Positions 28,601 to 35,603 of a DNA stretch of 64,000 bases are shown here, piece by piece. The stretch comes from a gamma proteobacterium HdN1 (GTDB lineage: Bacteria > Pseudomonadota > Gammaproteobacteria > Pseudomonadales > Ketobacteraceae). The translations under genes and the position numbers were made by a program. Under the pieces are notes generated by a model that did no database searches, had not been told where the DNA came from, and was given only the letters and a program-made list of their open reading frames with translations. The stretch covers positions 1,586,527 through 1,650,526 of the forward strand of contig FP929140.1 of the NCBI GenBank assembly GCA_000198515.1, read 5' to 3'. Positions within the stretch are counted from its first letter, which is position 1. Every line of letters starts with the position of its first letter.

Positions 28601-28749
28601 GATAGCACCACGGTGATCATGGGCAGGTCGAGATCGGGAAAATTCTGGATGTTGAGGTGCTTGAAACCCCAGATGCCGCCGAACGTCAGAAAGAAAAATA
28701 GCAGGATAAACGGGATGGGGTTGCGGATTGAAAGGGTAGCGAAATTCAT
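25618..28749 (-). CDS. RND efflux pump permease (HAE1 type)
   Basis: A 1043-aa inner-membrane proton antiporter of the AcrB/MexB superfamily. It has the usual twelve membrane helices and two large periplasmic loops. The proton-relay residues are visible: the Asp pair in GILVDDAVVEVEN (TM4) and the Lys in GVVSKNSILLVDFA (TM10). The N-terminus (MNFATLSIRNPIPF) suggests the MdtB/VexF-like branch rather than AcrB. It is co-transcribed with the adaptor (TAATG overlap) and the TetR gene. No outer-membrane factor is encoded nearby, so a TolC-like channel must come from elsewhere. Substrates cannot be deduced. Confidence 0.95.
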   Translation of the reverse strand: MNFATLSIRNPIPFILLFFFLTFGGIWGFKHLNIQNFPDLDLPMITVVLSQPGAAPTQLETEVARPVEDAMATLEGMRHLYTSINDGRVSITAQFDLERPVNEALQDVKDAVDRSRNDLPPDVLEPIVNKVNTGPGGTILTYAVSHPSMDEEALSWFTDDTIAHAALSVPGATGFTRIGGVTREVQITVDPVQMSALGVTASDISRALKRVQQDASGGRGQLGGGEQGVRTIATVKRAQDLENLAIPMADGRYLQLNQVATVRDTIAERTQIALIDGKPSVGFEISRTKGYDEKQIADGMSAVIAQLEQDHPGLKFELVRSVVKVTLHQYRGSMQMLLEGAVLAVIVIWWFLRDWRATVLGAVALPLSIIPAFGVMYLFDFSLNTITLLGLAVVVGILVDDAVVEVENIYRHINEGKPVKEATIEAVNEIALAVIATTAALVAVFLPTALMTGISGMVFKQFGWTVVAAVIASLMVARLVTPMMAVWMLKGGYQEPKDGWAMRSYLKILRWCLAHRKTTVAGCAAFFFGTLSLVPLMSTSFMPPEDYGFVIINMEMPPGTNLETTAATAEMVRHSLDGIPGIESIFTSVGSFRANPNMPNGMGEVRKGTLNIVLTDRDTRPTQQEIEAMIRPRLETIPGARLSIGYGNPGEKLQILLVSQNPEALNSTAGEVERELRALPYFSGITSTASLERAEITIRPNDALSADRGVSTQAIGETVRIALAGDFEQALSKLNLDNRQLDIRVQVPEELRHDLNAIGNLRVPGRSGLVPLSSIAELSVESGPNQIDRYNRQRQVTITVDLGGYPLGGAVEIRDSLPSIKNMPASVKLIESGDAEILIEMMSGFAIALLTGIFLVYATLVLLFRDWFQPVTILSAIPMSIGGAFIAMVTLNYDLGLATFIGLIMLLGVVSKNSILLVDFAVMAERDHGMTPMEAVLDACHKRARPIVMTTVAMIAGLLPLAFGIGGKSAFRTPMAVAVIGGLITSTGLSLLVVPVVYLYIGRLKNWLGRNKSDHPSEDTVEGSSRPATPLEQGAPHGDTHQA

Positions 28750-29912
28750 TACTGAGCCCCTTGCTGGGTGAGCTGGGCAGCATTAATGCTCACTGATGGG
28801 GCCGAATCCACTACGCGGATCTGGTCGCCGTCTACCAAAAAGCCTGCGCCACGAACTGCGATTTGGTCGTCTTCGGAAAGGCCGTCAATCACTTCGATCA
28901 CATCACCATCACGGCGGCCAATCTGTACCGGTACTTGCGTGACTTTTTGATCCTCGCTTAAGCGAAATACGGTGCTGCGCCCGTCGCGCAGTACGACTGC
29001 TTCTGCAGGAACCACCATAGATTCGCGCTTACCAAGTGCAATTGAGCCGCCGGCAAACATCCCTGCGCGCGCCGAGGGATTGGGTTCGATGTCCACATAA
29101 GCAACGCCAAGCCGGCTGAGGTTGTCGAGCGCGGGGGCAAGCTGGCGTACTTTGCCTGGGAACCGGGTGCCGTTTTGCAGAATAATCATCACCTGCTGGC
29201 CCGGCTCTACCTGTAGCAGTTGCTTACCGTTCAGCATGGCGTGCCATTCCAGTTTGTCTTGACGGATCAGGCGAAACAGTTCGGTGCCAATGGGAGTGAC
29301 CTGCCCAAGCAGTGCATTACGGACAGAGATCACGCCGTCGTCTACAGCGCGTACTTCGCAATCGGCCAAACGGATTTCTAGGGTGGTGATCTGAGCTTTG
29401 ACGAGTGCACTTTGGGCACGTGCGATGTCGGCTTGTGTTTGAGCTTCTTGGAGGTCTTGCTCGCTGACGGCACCCTTGCCTTTCATGCGTAGTAGCCGCT
29501 CAAGATTGGCGCCTGATTGACGTGCGCGTGCTTCCGATTGGGCGAGGCTGGCGCGGGCTTGTGCTAGCTCTGCCTTGACCAGGCGGGTATCGAAGCGTGC
29601 GAGGATCTGGCCACGATGGACGCGATCGCCCACGTTGGCGCTGACTTCAATGAGTGGATAGCCGCTGACGCGAGCGCTCAGGATGGCTTCTTCCCAAGGT
29701 GCGATCAGACCTTGCGCTTCGATGGTGCGCGCCATGACCTTGCGCTCAACTCCCGATGTGGTGATGGTGAGTGCGGCCTTTGTTGTAGGCTCGGTTGCAG
29801 TTTTCTCGCCGCAGCCTGCCAGTGTGAGTGTTCCGGTCAGAAGCAACGCTGCGCTCAGCAAGGAAACGCTTTTGGTTGTACCCAGTTTGAACGGCGCTTG
29901 GGAGTATCGCAT
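28749..29912 (-). CDS. RND periplasmic adaptor lipoprotein
   Basis: A 387-aa membrane-fusion protein. The signal sequence ends in a lipobox LAGC with the acylated Cys34. The biotinyl-lipoyl halves (ILSARVSGYPLIEVSANVGD and, after a helical hairpin of about 60 residues, DCEVRAVDDGVIS), the beta-barrel and the membrane-proximal domain follow in the usual order. It links the RND permease to an outer-membrane channel. First gene of the operon; its stop overlaps the permease start. Confidence 0.95.
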   Translation of the reverse strand: MRYSQAPFKLGTTKSVSLLSAALLLTGTLTLAGCGEKTATEPTTKAALTITTSGVERKVMARTIEAQGLIAPWEEAILSARVSGYPLIEVSANVGDRVHRGQILARFDTRLVKAELAQARASLAQSEARARQSGANLERLLRMKGKGAVSEQDLQEAQTQADIARAQSALVKAQITTLEIRLADCEVRAVDDGVISVRNALLGQVTPIGTELFRLIRQDKLEWHAMLNGKQLLQVEPGQQVMIILQNGTRFPGKVRQLAPALDNLSRLGVAYVDIEPNPSARAGMFAGGSIALGKRESMVVPAEAVVLRDGRSTVFRLSEDQKVTQVPVQIGRRDGDVIEVIDGLSEDDQIAVRGAGFLVDGDQIRVVDSAPSVSINAAQLTQQGAQ

Positions 29913-30002
29913 GTCGGGACTTCCGTGATGGGTTCGTATCGCGAAGGACGAAATGAAGGAGATTGCTTTGACCGCCTACCTTAGGCAAGGCGACACGGTA
30001 TT

Positions 30003-30018
30003 TTGGTTAATCAACCAA
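30003..30018. promoter_or_regulatory. Palindromic operator candidate of the RND operon
   Basis: TTGGTT-AATC-AACCAA is a perfect inverted repeat 91 bases upstream of the adaptor start. Size and symmetry fit a TetR-family operator, and the regulator encoded in the same operon is the obvious ligand. No clear -35/-10 pair was assigned. Confidence 0.5.
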
Positions 30019-30053
30019 GTCTAATCTGGTTTCCACAACTCGCGAATCTGTTT

Positions 30054-30087
30054 TTTGTGAAGAACTGTAGTTTGTGAAGAACTGCCG
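30054..30087. repeat. 17-bp tandem repeat
   Basis: TTTGTGAAGAACTG followed by TAG (30054-30070) and again followed by CCG (30071-30087). It lies at the left edge of the accessory insertion. No function is assigned. Confidence 0.6.
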
Positions 30088-30201
30088 TTTGCTAGGTAAT
30101 TCAGGCGCTTTGCCCCCTTGTTGTGTGGCTTGTAGGAGCAAAAAGGATGAGGTGAGAGCAGGAGGGTTTTCTAGTGGCTCGCTGGGGTATTGATGTCCCA
30201 A

Positions 30202-30522
30202 TCATTTGCGCAATGTGGTCAGCAGCGTTACAAGCTCTTCAATGCTAGTAAATGGCTCAGGATCAGAATAGGCATTGCTTTTTGCCACCAATACTTTCGC
30301 CCTTGCCGTAGCGATATCAAGCCGACCGCTTGTTGTGGCGAAGGCTCCGCGAGCCCCTTTGTTATAATTAGGGATACAAATTTTCAATCGCCGCATTACC
30401 TCGTCGCGGTGCATGGGATGTTGAATGTCTTCATAGTGCAGCAACAACCACAACTCAAAACTCGGAATTGAAGCAACTGTGCTCCGCCGGTGTGCTCTGC
30501 GCTTTTCTATATAAGCCTCTAC
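30202..30522 (-). pseudogene. C-terminal remnant of an RloB-like defence protein
   Basis: The frame is open from a stop at 30523-30525 down to 30202 and has no convincing start. Its translation contains SIPSFELWLLLHYED, which matches the (N)PxFELWLLLHF signature of RloB-family proteins (PF13707), followed by a run ending in a C-terminal helix (IEELVTLLTTLRK), the normal end of the family. The N-terminal TOPRIM-like part with its acidic residues is absent in the DNA beyond 30525. RloB partners the OLD-like ATPase RloA in AbiL-type abortive infection; no RloA is present. I read it as a decayed piece of a phage-defence locus. Confidence 0.7.
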
Positions 30523-30787
30523 TTAAATTGCTTCATTGCTACCTCTCCCAGCTGGGTATCCCGCGGTGCTGCTTATCTTTGCGTTAGACTTTCCAAAAAT
30601 GCGCGTAATAATTAAACAACAATGCTGGAAGGACGATATAAAGCTTTTATGTTTTCGATTTTCTTTACCCAAGTTGGGTGCATTGAAGTTGCTGCTAAGC
30701 GTGCTGGCCAATAGGGCGGCTTTGTGATGACGAGAATATGGGAATAAATGAGATAACCTGACAACTAGACCAATAAGAGAAACGCCT

Positions 30788-32458
30788 GTGACAGCCTTCA
30801 CCGCACGCCAAGCTACACTGCAACGTCAACTCTCAACAGTACGCGAAATCCATGCGCGCCACGACCTTAATGCAAGCCGGATCGAAGAGCTTGCGCCGCT
30901 TATCGAACATTTCGAGATCCGCGTCCCGTTAATTGGCTCATTTAGTTGCGGTAAATCTAGCTTAATCAATGCCTTGTTGGGTGAAAATCTGTTAGCAACG
31001 GCGATTACGCCAGAAACTGCAGTCCCTGCTGAATTATATTATGGCCCCGTGCGAACTTTTTTGGGGTGCATGCCAGATGGCCGGCGTTTAGTATTGAGTG
31101 AAGTGGATTTACGGGATAATCGCTTGGAACGGCTACTGCCTGCTGGTTGGGTTGAAGCCCGCCTGTCCAACCCAGCGTTGGCGAAGAGGCAACAGTTGGT
31201 ACTGGTAGATTTGCCGGGGTGGGATTCGGGCATTGAGGCACATGAAAGCGTGATTGACAACTACGCTCATCGTAGCCTTGCGTATTGCGTCGTTGTTAAT
31301 GTTGAAGATGGCGGCCTGCGCGATAGCCTACGTTTTGCTTTGAGCGAACTTGCTATTGCTAAAATGCCAATTGTTCTAATTATTTCCAAAGCAGATAAGA
31401 AGACGCCTGACGACGTTCAGGCTGTAGTTGAACGTTTAGTGGCTGATATTACTGCATTGATGGGGCGTTCGCCGTTGGCGGTTGCTACGACTTCATCGCG
31501 CAAAAAAGACTCTGCTAAACTCGAATCAGCGCTCGATACTCTTCAAGCTCAGGCAGGTGAGATTTTTGAAACTCGTATTGTCGGAGCCTATCGTTCGCAC
31601 CTACAGCATACTGCACAACACCTAAGCCTACTCGCGAACCAAGACAACAGTGATGCTGCTCGTTTACAGGCAGACATTGATAATTTGGAACAAAAAATTC
31701 TGGCATTCGATGCGCATTTGCAAAAAGAGACTGCTGCGCTACAAGCTCGAATCGGTCCAATTCTAGAGACTGTACATGTGCGCGTTGAAAACGCTCTAGG
31801 TGGACGCGTTGAGGCACTTGCCTCACAGCTCTTGCGTGGGCTCAACATTAGTGATGATGTCCTCGGTACGGTTCGTCTGATTGCTAGCGAATCTTTGCGA
31901 AAGGAATTTGAACCAGCTATGCAGGCTTATCTTGAACGCGTAGAGGACGCCTTGCCAAGTCGCATTGATTTCAATTTTGGTTTTGCCCCTCAAACGGGAA
32001 CATCCGGTAAGCAGAGCGGTGAATTTCCTTGGAAAAACCTCGCTACTGGGCTCGTGCCGCTGCTGGTTAGATTTACAAACCCTGTGGTCATGATTATCTC
32101 ACACCTCCTGCCGATACTTGGCGCGCTCTTTGATGGCATGGGTGAACAGAAACGCCGACAAATTGAAGAGGCGCGCCAGCGGGAGTTGGCAAGGGGGCAG
32201 GTGCATGAAGCACTGAATCAGGTTGTCCAACAAATTGATGCTCAGTTGCGCCCCGTTCTCTCTGCTCAAGTGCAGAAGGCACAAAAAGAGGTTGCCCAGA
32301 ATGTTAGTGTGGAGCGCGATGAATTTAAGAAAACCCTGACCACTCTGGCTAAGGCTTTGCAGCAGGGCGAAGATGAAGCGGCAGCCCTGCGTCAACGTGC
32401 ACAGGTCGACCTTGATCTTTTGAATGCAATGCTGGCTGAACTAGAACCCACCGCTTGA
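30788..32458 (+). CDS. Dynamin-family GTPase, first of three
   Basis: A 556-aa dynamin-like protein. The P-loop GSFSCGKSS lies at residues 50-58, the switch I Thr in ITPETAVPAEL (about 73-83), G3 DLPGWDSG (about 143-150), and an NKxD-like ISKADK (about 200-205) for guanine specificity, so the GTPase site looks complete. A helical stalk follows, with a hydrophobic stretch at about 418-450 (LATGLVPLLVRF, then VVMIISHLLPILGALF) that could insert in a membrane, and a C-terminal coiled coil. The start is GTG. Eight bases separate it from the second dynamin gene. No other gene shares the strand upstream, so the promoter must lie within 30525-30787; no clear box was found. Confidence 0.85.
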   Translation: MTAFTARQATLQRQLSTVREIHARHDLNASRIEELAPLIEHFEIRVPLIGSFSCGKSSLINALLGENLLATAITPETAVPAELYYGPVRTFLGCMPDGRRLVLSEVDLRDNRLERLLPAGWVEARLSNPALAKRQQLVLVDLPGWDSGIEAHESVIDNYAHRSLAYCVVVNVEDGGLRDSLRFALSELAIAKMPIVLIISKADKKTPDDVQAVVERLVADITALMGRSPLAVATTSSRKKDSAKLESALDTLQAQAGEIFETRIVGAYRSHLQHTAQHLSLLANQDNSDAARLQADIDNLEQKILAFDAHLQKETAALQARIGPILETVHVRVENALGGRVEALASQLLRGLNISDDVLGTVRLIASESLRKEFEPAMQAYLERVEDALPSRIDFNFGFAPQTGTSGKQSGEFPWKNLATGLVPLLVRFTNPVVMIISHLLPILGALFDGMGEQKRRQIEEARQRELARGQVHEALNQVVQQIDAQLRPVLSAQVQKAQKEVAQNVSVERDEFKKTLTTLAKALQQGEDEAAALRQRAQVDLDLLNAMLAELEPTA

Positions 32459-32466
32459 TCAAAAAA

Positions 32467-35400
32467 ATGAACATTCCCAACCTTGAACCCGACACCTTGC
32501 AGGCGCGCTATGGCTTGCTTTGTCGTGCGCTACAGGCCACGGCCGTTGCAGATAAAACACAGCCCGCACTAAATACTGTAGCTCGGCTTGATGAACTGAT
32601 TCATCGTGAGCTTCTCGATCTTGCGCGGCTCGGCAGCCCAGACGACTTTGCAGAGATCTACCTTGAGTTTACGCGTGAACTTACTCGCTTCCGTGAATTT
32701 TGTGCAGACCCGCGCTTAGCAGCCAAGACAGTTATTGCTTTTGGTGGGCCATTTTCTGCGGGTAAGTCCAGTCTCATTAACGCCTTGATTGGCAAAAAGC
32801 TGCTGGTGGTTGAGGTTGATCCGACCACGGCTCTGCCAGCCTATGTGCTGGCTGGTGAAACCGATGCAATTCATGCGCTCAATCTCCATCACTTGCGTGT
32901 TCCACTCTCCGACGAAGAGCTCGCGAGCCTCACGCATGATGAGCGTGACCTTTACGGCAGTCAGGTGTCACGCGCTTTGAGCGCCGCCTTCATTACGCGC
33001 CGTGACTTTCCATGGGCAAATCTAGCTTTTATCGACACTCCGGGGTATAGCGGTCGAGCCATTGCGGGCGACCGTACGGATGCTGATGTTGCCCGCGCGC
33101 AGTTGAGTGGCGCCCATGCAATTGTTTGGGTTGTGTCGATCAAGCAGGGCAACCTTAATGAAGAAGATCTTAGCTTTCTTGCTCAGCTCGACCCCGCTAT
33201 TCCACGCATTGTTGTTGCCAGCCACGCAGATCAACTATCGGAAAATGACCGTGCTGACGTCATTCGTCGTATGAGAGAAACGCTAGCCACGCGCAACCTT
33301 GCTGCGATTGGCGTATTTCCCGTTTCGGCGCGTCCGCGTCAAGGTGAACTGCTGGAGCCATTGCGTGCCCAGCTAGGCACTTGGAATCAAACGCCACGCC
33401 AGCAGCGTTTTGCGTATCGATTTAAGGCCTTATTTACCCGCTATCAACACGGCATAGAACGCGATGCTCGCGATGCCCATTGGCAATTGCACCGTACTAA
33501 CCGTATTGCTACCTTGGCTGAAGGTGACTGCCTACGCGATGCCGACGAACTTAAGTTTCACATTGATAAACGCTTGGAGGTGATTAAAACGGTAGAAACA
33601 CGCTTACAGGAGTTGCGTGGCCGTTTCTTCGGTGAGCTCAAGCGCGCGGGTGATGCCGTCGGCATTCCCCTGCCTGAACCGCATGAAATTGAACTATTGG
33701 AATCGGGAGATAGCAAATTACTGGATTTGCTTGTTTCGTTGCGCGAAAAAGAAGGGTGTCAAGAGCCCGATATGCGCTTAGCGCTACGCGACTTACGCAA
33801 GCGGGTTGTAACAGAGCGGTCTGCAGGGTTGATGCGTCGTTTAATTCGTGATCCGTTTGAGTTTTTGAAAGGATTATATGATACCAGTACAACAATGCCT
33901 GACCTGCAAGCTGAAGAGGGGAGCGTATATAAAAATGTTTTAAAGCGATCAATTCGCGGCCTTGCTAAGAAGGTTTCTGACGGCTTGGCGTTTGTCGTTA
34001 CGAACCGCGTAAAGGGGCCTGCTCCTAGCCAAGAATTTTTTATCTCCACTGTGCAGCGTAAATTTAATGAGTTCTCGGCTTTTGCTGCCTCTTCAAACAC
34101 TATCCGAGGGAACAGATTAAACTTACTCGAAACGCTAGTTAACGCTACGAGTGAGAAGCAATTACGCCGCAATCCTTTGCCTGAACATGCAGCTGCTGCG
34201 GAAAGTGAGCATTTGCGAAGTCATTATGCTCTTTTGCTGGCTGCGGTATTATCTGTTCAAGCCAGCCTTTCTGAACCGCAAACGAGACTGCTGCGATTGT
34301 TGTTTGATGCGTTAGAGTTGGATGATATTCGTGGCGTTGCACTTGAACAGGCGCGAGCGCTTGCATCCGAAACTTTGGCTGAGGCTGTGCGGTTGATTCG
34401 TGATGCCGGTTTTGCTGAGCATTTTATACGCGATGCGCTGGTACTGCTACGCATTGATGGTCCTTTGGATGATGATGCAACTCGACTTATAAGTGAGTTA
34501 GCTTCTTCCCTCCACCTCGACGAAACGGTGCTCGCAATGCGTGCACAGGATGCTGCTGGCATACTTGATATTTGTGATGATGAAAGTAGCAATTATCTGG
34601 CGGCGCTTTGGCCGGCGTGTTTGAGTCGGCCGATTACTGCCGCTGCACTCCAGAATGGACTGCAAGGCGGGGTGTGGCTGCTAGACGCCGATCTTGATGT
34701 TGATTTTCCCTGGCAAGCCAACGACGCAATTCTAGTTTTTCGTAACGGTGCAACCCTCAATACCTTCGTTAAGAAACAGGAAATTAGTCTTGCCGACTGC
34801 TGGTTAATTAATGCTTCTCTAACGTGCCGAGGAGGGGGCAGTATCGCACTGGAACAATGTAATTGGTACGGTGACTATGATCCGGTAGCCAAACACACAG
34901 CGCTAGATTCTCAAAGCCGCATGTTAACCATTACCAATTGCAAGTTTATTACTCGAAATGCACGAGCAATTTTGGTTCAGGATAATAAATTACGACTGAC
35001 AGATAGCCGCTTTAATTATTGTGGGCATGAGAAACTCGATGGTGGTGCAGTCTGCCATATGGTTGATATGAAAAGCTTGTATAAGCTCGCTAAGCGCGGA
35101 GTTGATGAGGAACGCTTGGTGAAAAGTCTTAATGTGAAAATGGTAAGTTGCTATTTTGAGCGTTGTTTGGCCGCGCGTGGTGGTGCGTTTTATACCAATA
35201 ACCTTTTTTCAGAGGAGTTTATCAAACAATGTGAGTTTGCCATTTGCGAGTCTCGTAAGCTTCTGAGCAAAGAAGCTGGTGATATTGCTGTTTATATTTT
35301 TGAAACTGTAGTCGATAAGGTGTTGTTGAATAGTGCATTTCGCCATACATCTGTTTATGTAGGCGATTCTAGAAGATCCTTTATAACGATCGCAGAAAAC

Positions 35401-35535
35401 TGCCAATTTATTCAAGGGAAGATATTTCATTATGAAGATGGCTGTGAGGCTGATGAAGACGATGATGATTATAAATATCTTGCTAAGGATTGCATATTTG
35501 AAGGTGGGAAGATAACGATAAAAAATCTTGGGTAA
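32467..35535 (+). CDS. Dynamin-family GTPase fused to a predicted beta-helix domain, second of three
   Basis: A 1022-aa protein. P-loop GGPFSAGKSS lies at residues 93-102, switch I DPTTALPAYV about 118-127, G3 DTPGYSGRAI near 190; the G4 position reads ASHADQ, so the NKxD motif is weakened. Residues about 330-690 are helical stalk. From about 735 to the end the pattern changes to short strands with repeated Asn/Cys turn ladders (LTITNCKFITRNARAILVQD, LRLTDSRFNYCG, VKMVSCYFERC, FIKQCEFAICES, ITIAENCQFIQG), typical of a right-handed parallel beta-helix. The C-terminal part is clearly more AT-rich than the rest. ATG at 32467 is chosen over TTG at 32455. No signal peptide: the helix must be cytoplasmic. 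Confidence 0.8.
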   Translation: MNIPNLEPDTLQARYGLLCRALQATAVADKTQPALNTVARLDELIHRELLDLARLGSPDDFAEIYLEFTRELTRFREFCADPRLAAKTVIAFGGPFSAGKSSLINALIGKKLLVVEVDPTTALPAYVLAGETDAIHALNLHHLRVPLSDEELASLTHDERDLYGSQVSRALSAAFITRRDFPWANLAFIDTPGYSGRAIAGDRTDADVARAQLSGAHAIVWVVSIKQGNLNEEDLSFLAQLDPAIPRIVVASHADQLSENDRADVIRRMRETLATRNLAAIGVFPVSARPRQGELLEPLRAQLGTWNQTPRQQRFAYRFKALFTRYQHGIERDARDAHWQLHRTNRIATLAEGDCLRDADELKFHIDKRLEVIKTVETRLQELRGRFFGELKRAGDAVGIPLPEPHEIELLESGDSKLLDLLVSLREKEGCQEPDMRLALRDLRKRVVTERSAGLMRRLIRDPFEFLKGLYDTSTTMPDLQAEEGSVYKNVLKRSIRGLAKKVSDGLAFVVTNRVKGPAPSQEFFISTVQRKFNEFSAFAASSNTIRGNRLNLLETLVNATSEKQLRRNPLPEHAAAAESEHLRSHYALLLAAVLSVQASLSEPQTRLLRLLFDALELDDIRGVALEQARALASETLAEAVRLIRDAGFAEHFIRDALVLLRIDGPLDDDATRLISELASSLHLDETVLAMRAQDAAGILDICDDESSNYLAALWPACLSRPITAAALQNGLQGGVWLLDADLDVDFPWQANDAILVFRNGATLNTFVKKQEISLADCWLINASLTCRGGGSIALEQCNWYGDYDPVAKHTALDSQSRMLTITNCKFITRNARAILVQDNKLRLTDSRFNYCGHEKLDGGAVCHMVDMKSLYKLAKRGVDEERLVKSLNVKMVSCYFERCLAARGGAFYTNNLFSEEFIKQCEFAICESRKLLSKEAGDIAVYIFETVVDKVLLNSAFRHTSVYVGDSRRSFITIAENCQFIQGKIFHYEDGCEADEDDDDYKYLAKDCIFEGGKITIKNLG

Positions 35536-35603
35536 GGGAAAAACAGAAAATGTTGTGGTACCTAAACTACTAAAATGAGTAGCGTAGTGGTGTCATTTTA
35601 CAC

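Noticed and set aside
30536-30727. 63-codon rightward open frame upstream of the first dynamin gene
   Set aside because: No ribosome-binding site, no similarity recognised, and it lies in the likely promoter region of the dynamin operon.
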